Below are positions 1 through 6,729 of a stretch of 19,272 bases of DNA, piece by piece. The stretch's first letter is position 1, and the number at the start of each line of letters is the position of its first letter. Source of the stretch: 2-01-FULL-41-26 sp964587505 (GTDB lineage: Bacteria; Patescibacteriota; Minisyncoccia; 2-02-FULL-40-12; GWA2-44-9); NCBI GenBank assembly GCA_964587505.1, contig CAZPLD010000012.1:1-19272 (forward strand). The letters run 5' to 3'. The translations under genes were made by a program, and so were the position numbers. The notes beneath the pieces were generated by a model. The model was not told the DNA's origin and did not search any database. It saw nothing but the letters and a program-made list of their open reading frames with translations.

Positions 1-488
1 CCGGAAGTGCCAAATTCCACTGTCGTACCGTCTAATTTTCTTTCAAAAACAATACCAGTCAGACAAAGGGGGCAATACGTGACCAATACTGGTTGATTGC
101 CAACGGTGTCATTCACAATCTCATGCCAAACTAGTATTTGATAAGGATAAAATCGGCAATCTTGCCCAACACAAAGTCCCGTTCCTGTTTCTTCGTCTTT
201 CAGAAAATCCGCTTCTTTAGTGGATAGAAATTTCGGGTCATCAATTGAGGGTATGCCGTCTTTAGGCGGACCGCCGGATAGAATTTCATTTAATGGTACG
301 GAATGTTTTACCCCGTCGGTTATTAAAATTTTTCTGTCTGATATTGGCATGTTGAAATCAGAATTGGCCGGCGCTGTTTCTAAAACTTTGGTCTCTCCTT
401 TGGGCAGTTTAAACTGGCGCGATTGGTTATAAAAATAAAACCCGCCAACTCCAAGCAATAACACAATAATTATAACCCATTTTATCAT
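1..488 (-). CDS. DUF3179 domain protein, membrane-anchored (C-terminus cut by window edge)
   Basis: I translated this from the minus strand; the frame stays open to the window edge, so the C-terminus is missing. Residues 4-20 form a hydrophobic segment (WVIIIVLLLGVGGFYFY), probably a signal anchor that places the rest outside the membrane. The following region has the features of DUF3179: GGPPKDGIPSIDDPKF at about 72-87, FYPYQILVWHEIVND at about 113-127, then VTYCPLCLTG with two cysteines at 139 and 142, and the start of an FGTSG motif at the edge. The biochemical role of DUF3179 proteins is unknown to me; the CxxC suggests redox or metal chemistry. The ATG overlaps the stop of the upstream ArsR gene as ATGA, so the two are translationally coupled and probably co-regulated. 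Confidence 0.85.
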   Translation of the reverse strand, partial: MIKWVIIIVLLLGVGGFYFYNQSRQFKLPKGETKVLETAPANSDFNMPISDRKILITDGVKHSVPLNEILSGGPPKDGIPSIDDPKFLSTKEADFLKDEETGTGLCVGQDCRFYPYQILVWHEIVNDTVGNQPVLVTYCPLCLTGIVFERKLDGTTVEFGTS

Positions 489-772
489 TTAACTGTTTTT
501 ATAAGTTTAATTAGCTGGTTAGTTAGTTTGTTATCTCTATTAAGGCAATAGCATATCTCCTGACCATAACGGCACCTAGAAACAACACCCAAAAGCTCTA
601 ACTTTTTCAACTGGTGAGAGATGGCGGATAAAGATGAGTTCGTCATTTCAGATATCCTGCCTACGCAAGGCTCTTTCTCTGCTATTAAAACCTTAAAAAT
701 ACTGATCCTGGTAGGGTCGGACAAGAGGCTAAAAACTTCCGCTGGTTCTAATTGTTTGTATTGGTCATTCAT
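485..772 (-). CDS. ArsR/SmtB-family winged-helix transcriptional regulator
   Basis: This 95-residue protein has the ArsR pattern: LLSDPTRISIFKVL near the N-terminus, the recognition helix SSLSAISHQLKKLELLGVV in the middle, and the beta-wing RCRYGQEICYCL. Family members repress their own operon and release DNA on binding metal or on thiol oxidation. The usual metal-site motif ELCVCDL is here EPCVGRI, with a single cysteine, so metal sensing through the alpha-3 site is uncertain. I chose the ATG at 772. The frame can be extended upstream to a TTG at 835, but that lies at the predicted transcription start and adds residues unlike the family. A GGTGAG sequence 12 bases upstream of the ATG may be the ribosome site. 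It is followed by the DUF3179 gene with a 4-bp overlap, and probably controls it. Confidence 0.85.
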   Translation of the reverse strand: MNDQYKQLEPAEVFSLLSDPTRISIFKVLIAEKEPCVGRISEMTNSSLSAISHQLKKLELLGVVSRCRYGQEICYCLNRDNKLTNQLIKLIKTVK

Positions 773-842
773 GGATTCGATTAACTCACCATGGGTTGAT
801 TCTATAAGCTTATCACAACTTGAAGAATTGAGCAACTATTCA

Positions 843-871
843 AGTATACTACCTGAAAAATATGCCGTCAA
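843..871 (-). promoter_or_regulatory. Sigma-70-type promoter for the ArsR/DUF3179 operon
   Basis: On the minus strand TTGACG (866-871) is followed by a 17-base spacer and TATACT (843-848), close to the consensus -35 and -10 boxes. Transcription would start near 836 and give a leader of about 64 bases before the ATG at 772. It lies just downstream of the terminator of the preceding operon, as expected for an independent unit. Confidence 0.75.
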
Positions 872-891
872 CTGTGGACAACTTGAACATC

Positions 892-911
892 AAAAAACTG
901 CCCCTGGGCAG
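892..911 (-). terminator. Intrinsic terminator of the flavodoxin-like/membrane operon
   Basis: Read on the minus strand, CTGCC-CAGG-GGCAG forms a GC-rich 5-bp stem with a 4-base loop, followed at once by TTTTTT. It lies about 43 bases beyond the stop codon of the reductase gene at 954 and just before the ArsR promoter. Confidence 0.75.
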
Positions 912-953
912 CTTAAATTAAAATCATCGTTTATCTATCGCCGAGCGTTTCTT

Positions 954-1634
954 TCATTTTGGTGTTACTTCCGTTCCGCCTCTGGTACCGACCCCGGCAA
1001 AATGCTTTTTTTCAAAATCATTGAGTTCGTCTTTATGATTTTTAGCCAACATAGCGTAATTCATCAAATTACGGGCCATCACATCAACCATTGCTTTGGT
1101 GGCTTTGCTCATTCTCCTTTTTTCAGCATCTTGGTCCATGCTTCCGCCGACCTCGCCCACCCAATAAGCCACACTCTCGGGCGGTATGACAAATCCGAGC
1201 CACTGCAAAAAATTGCATAAATTGCCAACAATATGTTGGACCCCGTCTTCGTGACCGGTAATAATCAAACCGGCAATTTTATGATAGAAATCAGATTTTC
1301 CGGTCATAATATATGACTCGTCAAAATGAGTCATCCTTTCCATAACCCGTTGAATCAAACTTGATTGCCCGCCCCACCAAATAGGGGTAGCGAAAATAAC
1401 AATATCAGCTTTCCGCAAGGCATCGGCAATCTTGGGCCAGTCGTCGTCATCAGACATCTTTTCCCCCAGGCCAACCGGGATATTCATATTGGCTAAACGA
1501 AATTTCTCCATTTCTGTTCCATATTCATTAAAATGCTTCAAAAGATTATCAACAAGCTCGTCTGTATTAGATGGCCCATCGCCAACCTTAAGAGTTCCCA
1601 ATAAAACCACTATTTTTATTTTTTCTTCAAACAT
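954..1634 (-). CDS. Flavodoxin-fold NAD(P)H-dependent FMN reductase-like protein
   Basis: This 226-residue protein has a flavodoxin-like fold: a first beta strand and phosphate-binding loop (IVVLLGTLKVGDGPSNT, residues 8-24), then IVIFATPIWWGGQSSLIQRV at 78-97, whose TPIWWG segment binds the flavin ring in this family. A third strand, AGLIITGHEDG (121-131), follows. Related enzymes reduce FMN, quinones or azo/nitro compounds with NAD(P)H in the cytoplasm; the substrate here cannot be read from the sequence. It is the last gene of a three-gene minus-strand operon, starting 3 bases after the stop of the preceding membrane protein gene. The C-terminal tail from about 200 is charged and may be specific to this protein. 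Confidence 0.85.
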   Translation of the reverse strand: MFEEKIKIVVLLGTLKVGDGPSNTDELVDNLLKHFNEYGTEMEKFRLANMNIPVGLGEKMSDDDDWPKIADALRKADIVIFATPIWWGGQSSLIQRVMERMTHFDESYIMTGKSDFYHKIAGLIITGHEDGVQHIVGNLCNFLQWLGFVIPPESVAYWVGEVGGSMDQDAEKRRMSKATKAMVDVMARNLMNYAMLAKNHKDELNDFEKKHFAGVGTRGGTEVTPK

Positions 1635-1637
1635 AAT

Positions 1638-1877
1638 TTATTCAATATTTGTCTTTATTCCACAAATCTTGCAGAACTTATGCCAAAAATTAGGATGATC
1701 GACAATCAGCTCTTCCAATATAGCAAACGGAATGACAATAACAATAGCGCCCAACATAATACGGGGGGTTATTATTTGATCAGTTAAGAAGTATAAAGAC
1801 AACAAGTTGTCGGCTAGGTTGGATATTAAACCGAAAATTACAAACTCCAAAATTCTGAATATGGTTTTAGGTTTCAT
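1638..1877 (-). CDS. Small membrane protein, unknown function
   Basis: A 79-residue protein with two predicted membrane helices, at about residues 6-27 and 38-57, and a short polar tail with two cysteines and histidines (HPNFWHKFCKICG, about 61-73). That tail could bind a metal, which is inference. I chose the ATG at 1877, 7 bases after the stop of the preceding membrane protein. The longer frame to 1925 would overlap that gene and adds a non-hydrophobic leader. It sits between another membrane protein and a flavin reductase, so the three may act together. I do not recognise the family. Confidence 0.6.
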   Translation of the reverse strand: MKPKTIFRILEFVIFGLISNLADNLLSLYFLTDQIITPRIMLGAIVIVIPFAILEELIVDHPNFWHKFCKICGIKTNIE

Positions 1878-1884
1878 GTATTCA

Positions 1885-2265
1885 TTATATCCGCCATTTA
1901 AAAATAAGGTAAGAGAGTAGGCCAAGTTGTAAAGTTGGAGTTAGCCCCGTATCTAATAAGGGTATGATCGGCATTAATGAAGTATATGCCCATCGACCGC
2001 TACTGATAGCAAAACGTTCTAGTACAACCGCAACAACAACACCGAATATTAACGCATACCATTTTCTTTCTCTAAAATATGAAATTCTTATAAATAATAC
2101 AGCTAAAAGTGTTATAAAAAAAGCATCAAAAAGCGTAGCTCGCAATAAAATGAGTTGAGTTATCTCTCCTGCCTTATAATGGATATACAGATACGAATAC
2201 AGATTTTCCCAAACTAAATTCAACAAGAAACTAATTATAAAAATTAGAGATAATTTCTTAAACAT
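1885..2265 (-). CDS. Multi-helix membrane protein, unknown function
   Basis: A 126-residue integral membrane protein with about four helices: residues 5-22, 40-60, 69-86 and 100-122. Polar residues lie within or near the helices (NLVWENLYSYLYIHYKAGE at about 16-34, SGRWAYTSLMPIIPLLDTGL at 88-107). Proteins with this WEN...LYIHYK...GRWAY pattern seem familiar from small-genome candidate-phylum bacteria, but I know of no function. I preferred the ATG at 2265 (MFKKLSLIF) over the longer frame from 2310 because the extra 15 residues are polar and would displace the natural signal-anchor start. No convincing ribosome site or promoter is visible upstream. It is the first gene of the operon. Confidence 0.65.
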   Translation of the reverse strand: MFKKLSLIFIISFLLNLVWENLYSYLYIHYKAGEITQLILLRATLFDAFFITLLAVLFIRISYFRERKWYALIFGVVVAVVLERFAISSGRWAYTSLMPIIPLLDTGLTPTLQLGLLSYLIFKWRI

Positions 2266-2329
2266 TAGGGCTTTTGATCGAGTTGAGGACGGAGGCAGGT
2301 CGCAACACACCAGAAACTACTTGATAGGT

Positions 2330-2664
2330 GGGTAAACGCCTTTATGGCCTATGACTGAAAGAAGGCTTTTGCTGATCCAGAAGTGGCTATTAAACAGATA
2401 TGTCAGCTACTGGCCACAATATAGTGAATTAAAAAACTACTTCCCTGGCCTATCAAAATCTGGCCCTCGGGGTTCTTTGTCTACAAAAGGTTAGAACTGG
2501 ATAAAAACCGCTTAAACAAAGCACAAAAGGAAGCTCTCGCTTCCCTTCATTCACACTGGCTCGCTTGGCTAACCGCTTTCCGAACAACGGACTGGTCTAA
2601 AATCTTCCCATATCCATTGGTTTCTTTGAGGCAGATGCGCTACTTACTCACTTTAGTGGACTAA
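2330..2664 (+). pseudogene. Decayed coding remnant, family not recognised
   Basis: Three short plus-strand stretches read like protein in different frames: DRWVNAFMAYD..KKAFADPEVAIKQICQLLATI from about 2331, MTERRLLLIQKWLL from 2350, and a longer open stretch from about 2428 to the TAA at 2662-2664 that includes FFVYKRLELDKNRLNKAQKE and later RTTDWSKIFPYPLVSLRQMR. The last has no start codon. Composition and the frame changes suggest an old gene broken by frameshifts, possibly a transposase or integrase relic. I cannot name it. It lies just outside the putative left end of the integrated element. Confidence 0.3.
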
Positions 2665-2689
2665 CTTTTGCCCTCTTTTTTGCCTTTTT

Positions 2690-2705
2690 GAATAATTTTC
2701 GAACC
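2690..2705 (+). repeat. Candidate left attachment-site repeat
   Basis: GAATAATTTTCGAACC matches GAATTATTTTCGAACC at 18315-18330 in the same orientation with one difference. It separates the decayed gene on the left from the last gene of the defence operon on the right. A match of this length can occur by chance in a window this size, so its position at the element edges is the main support. Confidence 0.3.
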
Positions 2706-2758
2706 GGACGACTCCAGCCCAAAAAATCGGGTACTTTACTGCTTACAATACTTTGCAT

Positions 2759-2929
2759 TTAGGATCCTTGTTTGCGCGCCGGTTCTTCCTTGATTCGACG
2801 AAGTGTTTCGTCGAAGAGAATGGCGAAGGCGTCATCAAGATTACGCTGACCTTCTTCAGTTAAAGGAAGCTGGTGATAGCGCAGCTCAACAAGTAACGGT
2901 TTCTGTTTTCTTTTTTTCTTGGTGGTCAT
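2759..2929 (-). CDS. Small conserved-type protein, last gene of the defence operon
   Basis: A 56-residue protein starting with a very basic segment (MTTKKKRKQK), followed by LLVELRYHQLPLTEEGQRNL and the amphipathic stretch DDAFAILFDETLRRIKEE. The ATG lies 5 bases after the TAA of the nuclease-like gene, so it is almost surely translated as part of the same message. Small proteins with a similar RYH..PLT...L..AF.ILFDE pattern seem familiar to me from mobile elements of candidate-phylum bacteria, but no function is known to me. An accessory or antitoxin-like partner of the upstream nuclease is possible. This is inference from position. Confidence 0.65.
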   Translation of the reverse strand: MTTKKKRKQKPLLVELRYHQLPLTEEGQRNLDDAFAILFDETLRRIKEEPARKQGS

Positions 2930-2934
2930 GACAA

Positions 2935-4413
2935 TTACATTACCAACTTCCTATATGCCCCATCTAAAAAAGTGTCTATTGCTCTGATCTGATTATCTCT
3001 CCTTAAATCGAGGAGTGTTTTTATATCATCGTCGTCAAGCGCGATGATAAAACCTCGATCGTCGGACGCTGTATCTTTGCATCGTTGAATGAAGCGCGTC
3101 TTGTTGGTAAAACTCCTGCATATTAACAATCCGAATCTGCCACGATTAGTAGAAAACCTACCGGACAACTGGTCGAGTTCGGGGTTAGCCGGATCAGATG
3201 AGTAATTCTTACACTCAACAAAAATATAGCTTGATGGTACTCGCTTGTTCTGCGGTAATTCCCAAAAGAACCCTTTTTTTGCAGCGTTTTCGAAAACGAT
3301 ATCAACTTTCTTTCTCCTTTCATGTAGCGGCTGCTCCTTTTTCGGATTTATAAGAAACGGATAAAAAATGGCAGTGAGCGCCCCTTGAATATGGTTATGG
3401 AAATTGTCTGCGTCAGCATCACCAGTATCTATACGATCCAGTTCTGCTTTTAGAGCATCGAAGTCAAAAGCTGGGCGTGCACCTATAGCATCAATGTCTT
3501 CGTTACTAATTTCTTCGAGATTGTACTGTTTACTGTCGCGATATCGTCGCAAAACTTCCGGATGATCTTTCGAAAAAGTGTAAAGAAATTGCTTCGAATG
3601 AGGGTGAAGTTCTTTGAGTGCCTTTTTTGTAGGCGGTCTACGCGTTCCATCTTTAAGCACCCTCACAAGGGCAGAGTTCGCGCTTAAATGCTCTTCCTGT
3701 AAAAAGTTTAGTACGAAATGCTGATAGTATTCCTGATGGCTAAACTCCAAACTAAAACGCGCAACTGCTTTAGGGACAAGTAAAACATTTCTATCATTAC
3801 ACACCGGAAGATTAACATACTCATTAGTCCATTCATTACGAACCGTATTCCAAACAGTGCCGCTTGGTACGTTGTGCATTGTAATACCCCAAAATATACA
3901 TTCGTTTTGGGTGTACTCGATTAACTTTCCGCGAATAATGTTAGTGGTCATGTCAGATATCTTGTCATGGCTGATGCCTTCGATAAGAAGTTCGCACTCT
4001 TCAAGATCTTTAAGAAACCCAGTTCTTACAGCCGAGCTTTCAGCCAACGCATCATATAAATCGTTCGCCTGATCTCCTCCTACACCCCTACCTCTCGGGG
4101 ATCCTCCAACAGACAAACCAAAACGAGTTTGATTCGGCTCTCGCAATCCTGAAAGCATGTATTTTGCGTCATCCTTTCTATCGGCTCTGATCAAGTCGAT
4201 AACTCTTTGAAAAAAATTAACGATCTGATTGTGGCAATCGATTGACCACCTATCATTCCGCTTTGAAAGAGCATAAGGATCAATAAACAAAGGAATATCC
4301 CCATTATTTATGGGAACATCGACAAAATCGAGTTCGTACTGGCTTTTACCAAGTCGGAAGTTCTCCGAAAAGGTTTCGTATCTTCTTGGTTGTTGTGTTC
4401 TTTGTCTTGGCAT
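2935..4413 (-). CDS. PD-(D/E)XK nuclease-like protein of the defence operon
   Basis: A 492-residue protein. The C-terminal part has a likely PD-(D/E)XK nuclease core: RKKVDIVFEN with D371, then YIFVECKNYSSDP with E400 and K402, and GRFGLLICRSF at about 425-435 as the next strand. The order D, about 28 residues, ExK fits restriction-like nucleases. Residues 1-350 match no domain I can name; they include IPLFIDPYALS (40-50) and a Gly/Arg-rich loop at 102-113. The protein is not HsdR, which is encoded separately upstream. It starts 8 bases after the stop of hsdS and is followed at 5 bases by a small protein. It could be an extra nuclease effector or a modification-dependent restriction enzyme linked to the type I system. 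Activity is inferred from motif only. Confidence 0.65.
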   Translation of the reverse strand: MPRQRTQQPRRYETFSENFRLGKSQYELDFVDVPINNGDIPLFIDPYALSKRNDRWSIDCHNQIVNFFQRVIDLIRADRKDDAKYMLSGLREPNQTRFGLSVGGSPRGRGVGGDQANDLYDALAESSAVRTGFLKDLEECELLIEGISHDKISDMTTNIIRGKLIEYTQNECIFWGITMHNVPSGTVWNTVRNEWTNEYVNLPVCNDRNVLLVPKAVARFSLEFSHQEYYQHFVLNFLQEEHLSANSALVRVLKDGTRRPPTKKALKELHPHSKQFLYTFSKDHPEVLRRYRDSKQYNLEEISNEDIDAIGARPAFDFDALKAELDRIDTGDADADNFHNHIQGALTAIFYPFLINPKKEQPLHERRKKVDIVFENAAKKGFFWELPQNKRVPSSYIFVECKNYSSDPANPELDQLSGRFSTNRGRFGLLICRSFTNKTRFIQRCKDTASDDRGFIIALDDDDIKTLLDLRRDNQIRAIDTFLDGAYRKLVM

Positions 4414-4421
4414 GGTTCATG

Positions 4422-6104
4422 CTATTTGATCAATTTCTTATTCCAGCCCTTTGATTTGATGAACTTGAGCGTGCCTTCGATTTCGGCTTTCCTAAACTTG
4501 TTTGGTTTCCATGCTTGAATCTTGTCATTGATCGTTGTGAGATCGTCGCTTTTTGCATCCTGCACAACCTTGCAGACGGTTGCCAAGCACTCAATTTGAG
4601 CGCTGGTGGAGTTTTTAATTGCCGGCATAAGATCATTAAGGACGGACTCCATGTTGCTCAAGATTTTTGAGTTGTATTTGAAGAGTTTACCGGAGTTAGC
4701 GCCTAAACCATAGACGCCGTTTTTTTGCTGAAAGAAGCCATTGCGAGGACTTGCGCCGGCGGTGATGGCTTTCTTAATCTGTAGATCGTAGGGGCCGAAG
4801 TTCTGCGAGGTAAAGCTGAAGCCGAGCGGTACCCTGTAAACTTCCTGCGCGAGATATAAGAGCTTCGCCACAACCATTTCACCACGTTCAAAACGTTGCA
4901 ACACCGCTCCGATGGCTTGCCACACCGGAAAGACACTTGCTTTGACAGGAACAGCAGCCACGCCCTCTTTTACCAACTCACCAGCAAGCGCTTTTGACAA
5001 GGCGGAATCAAAAAGTTCCTTCAGCTTCTCTTTTTGAACGAGAAGTCCTTTTTTATACTCTTTAATAGCACTAAACCTCTCGGCAATGGCATGCTGGTCT
5101 GTCGTTGGTGGTACCATGATTTTTATTTTTTTAAGTGCGGTAGAGTTTACTGCGGCTTGATTTACCCACGGCGTGCATAGATAACGAAATCTATCGGTTG
5201 AATATAAGTATTGAAGATATATAGAGAAGTAGCGCGGATCTAATACTTTTTCGTTTGTGCGAATCCGAGTGATGTGATTTGAAAAGACATACTTGTAATC
5301 CTTGTCTATGTAAACGCTTTTTCCAACTAAACTAATACTGTTTGTATTATTAAATAGGACATCACCACTCTTCAGGAAATAAGTTTCCGCATGTGGGTAA
5401 TCCTGTGGAATATACTTGATGCTATCAAAGTTCAAACTACCGTCATCGCCGATATTATTAGGTCTGATTTGTCCAATACCCTTCCCAACCGGACGGAAGG
5501 CAAAACCATTCGTAACATCGACTACTAACGCACCGATCTTTTCTTCCTTCCAGCTTTTTGACGATGATCCAAAAATCTTATTCAAAAGCGACTGAAAAAG
5601 CTGATCTGTTTTTTCAATAAGCGCATCATTGAGTTTTTGGGCTTCGCGGATAGAATCAACACGTTCTGCAATTGCTTGTTGGGTATTTAAAGACGGCATT
5701 GGTACTCGTAAATTTTCAAGGAAGGTTCTATTCAAATGTGGTACTGCCGCTCCTTGCGCTGCTGATCTAATTTTTTGCTGATTAAATTGCAAAAGGTAAG
5801 CAAGGTATCGACTTTCCAGTGTTTCGTTATGAACCACTTTAGCAATCGTGGAACCAACAAATCCTCTTAAACCGATACCAACGGTGCCGGCATAAGCACC
5901 ATCCCAAACCAATAAAACATCGTCATTGTCGCATCGAACTCCGTTATTTTCTGAAGTGTAAAGCGTATATTGACCACTTCTTAAATTTTCAATGCCAATA
6001 TAAGGCAAGGTGTCCTTTGCGGCTTCTGCTGCGGAAATCATCATTTTACCTTTCGCAAAAGAAATAAGTTCGCCTAATTTTTTTGTTTGATAATTACTTT
6101 GCAT
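4422..6104 (-). CDS. hsdS: Type I restriction-modification specificity subunit HsdS with extra C-terminal domain
   Basis: HsdS sets the target sequence of a type I restriction-modification complex by binding DNA with two target-recognition domains. Here the first spans about residues 8-140 and the second about 186-335. Each is followed by a conserved helix: TQQAIAERVDSIREAQKLND (141-160) and a repeat of it, TDQHAIAERFSAIKEYKKG (335-353). The usual protein ends near residue 378. This one continues with about 180 residues: MVVAKLLYLAQEVYRVPLGF (410-429) and SQNFGPYDLQIKKAI (433-447) resemble the SocA/Panacea (DUF4065-like) fold. The start overlaps the preceding membrane protein gene by 11 bases, implying coupled translation. 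Recognition sequence cannot be predicted. Confidence 0.9.
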   Translation of the reverse strand: MQSNYQTKKLGELISFAKGKMMISAAEAAKDTLPYIGIENLRSGQYTLYTSENNGVRCDNDDVLLVWDGAYAGTVGIGLRGFVGSTIAKVVHNETLESRYLAYLLQFNQQKIRSAAQGAAVPHLNRTFLENLRVPMPSLNTQQAIAERVDSIREAQKLNDALIEKTDQLFQSLLNKIFGSSSKSWKEEKIGALVVDVTNGFAFRPVGKGIGQIRPNNIGDDGSLNFDSIKYIPQDYPHAETYFLKSGDVLFNNTNSISLVGKSVYIDKDYKYVFSNHITRIRTNEKVLDPRYFSIYLQYLYSTDRFRYLCTPWVNQAAVNSTALKKIKIMVPPTTDQHAIAERFSAIKEYKKGLLVQKEKLKELFDSALSKALAGELVKEGVAAVPVKASVFPVWQAIGAVLQRFERGEMVVAKLLYLAQEVYRVPLGFSFTSQNFGPYDLQIKKAITAGASPRNGFFQQKNGVYGLGANSGKLFKYNSKILSNMESVLNDLMPAIKNSTSAQIECLATVCKVVQDAKSDDLTTINDKIQAWKPNKFRKAEIEGTLKFIKSKGWNKKLIK

Positions 6105-6723
6105 AAGAATGCGCAGAGTATTGAATTCTACCTACGCGGTTTAATAAGCGCGTATCCCGAACTTTTAAGTTTTCACCATCTTTATCGAATGGCCTTATTT
6201 CTGCTTTCCAAATAGATCTACAAAAAACAGTGTTCTGATCATTCATATATGTAATTTCTAAACATACTGGTATCGCAAATTCAGCCATTTCATACCATTC
6301 TCTAAAATTTTTTATGAGTTGAAGTTTGATTCTAAATGACTCATCCTCTGTGGTCTGATAGAGGGGCACCTTATGATATCTTTCTTCTGCGATGGGCATA
6401 CCGGTCGCTTTGGGTTGGGAGATATTAAAAGCCGATCCGCGACCAGAATTGAAACAGTCAAACTCTATGGAAAAAACTATTTCAAAATGATTCGCATCAG
6501 CACGGATTATGCTTCCGGCATCCATCACACCATATCCATGCTCTACTTCACTATGTCTAACCCCAACCCATATTCTTAATGGACGCAAAATTAAGCTGGG
6601 TACTGTACTTAATGCAGAATTCCAATCTGCTTTTCTGATAGCTTTTATCGAAATCCACAGTGAAACAACTGCGGTTATCCCGACTAAAATATCTGCCGTT
6701 TTAGAAATTATTTCAAAATTCAT
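6094..6723 (-). CDS. Membrane-anchored protein of unknown function inside the hsd operon
   Basis: A 209-residue protein. Residues 11-28 (DILVGITAVVSLWISIKA) form one membrane helix near the N-terminus. The rest looks soluble and beta-rich, with PSLILRPLRIWVGVR (43-57), EIVFSIEFDCFNSGRGSAFN (81-100), and VCLEITYMND (152-161). A single N-terminal helix followed by a beta-rich domain may place it at the inner face of the membrane, but the topology is not certain. It lies 6 bases after hsdM and overlaps hsdS by 11 bases, so it belongs to the same transcript. It is not a standard type I restriction subunit. A membrane sensor or effector for the defence system is possible. I do not recognise the family. 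Confidence 0.6.
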   Translation of the reverse strand: MNFEIISKTADILVGITAVVSLWISIKAIRKADWNSALSTVPSLILRPLRIWVGVRHSEVEHGYGVMDAGSIIRADANHFEIVFSIEFDCFNSGRGSAFNISQPKATGMPIAEERYHKVPLYQTTEDESFRIKLQLIKNFREWYEMAEFAIPVCLEITYMNDQNTVFCRSIWKAEIRPFDKDGENLKVRDTRLLNRVGRIQYSAHSYAK

Positions 6724-6729
6724 AATCTT

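Noticed and set aside
773..835. Upstream TTG start for the ArsR gene
   Set aside because: It coincides with the predicted transcription start and adds residues not seen in ArsR proteins; the ATG at 772 fits better.
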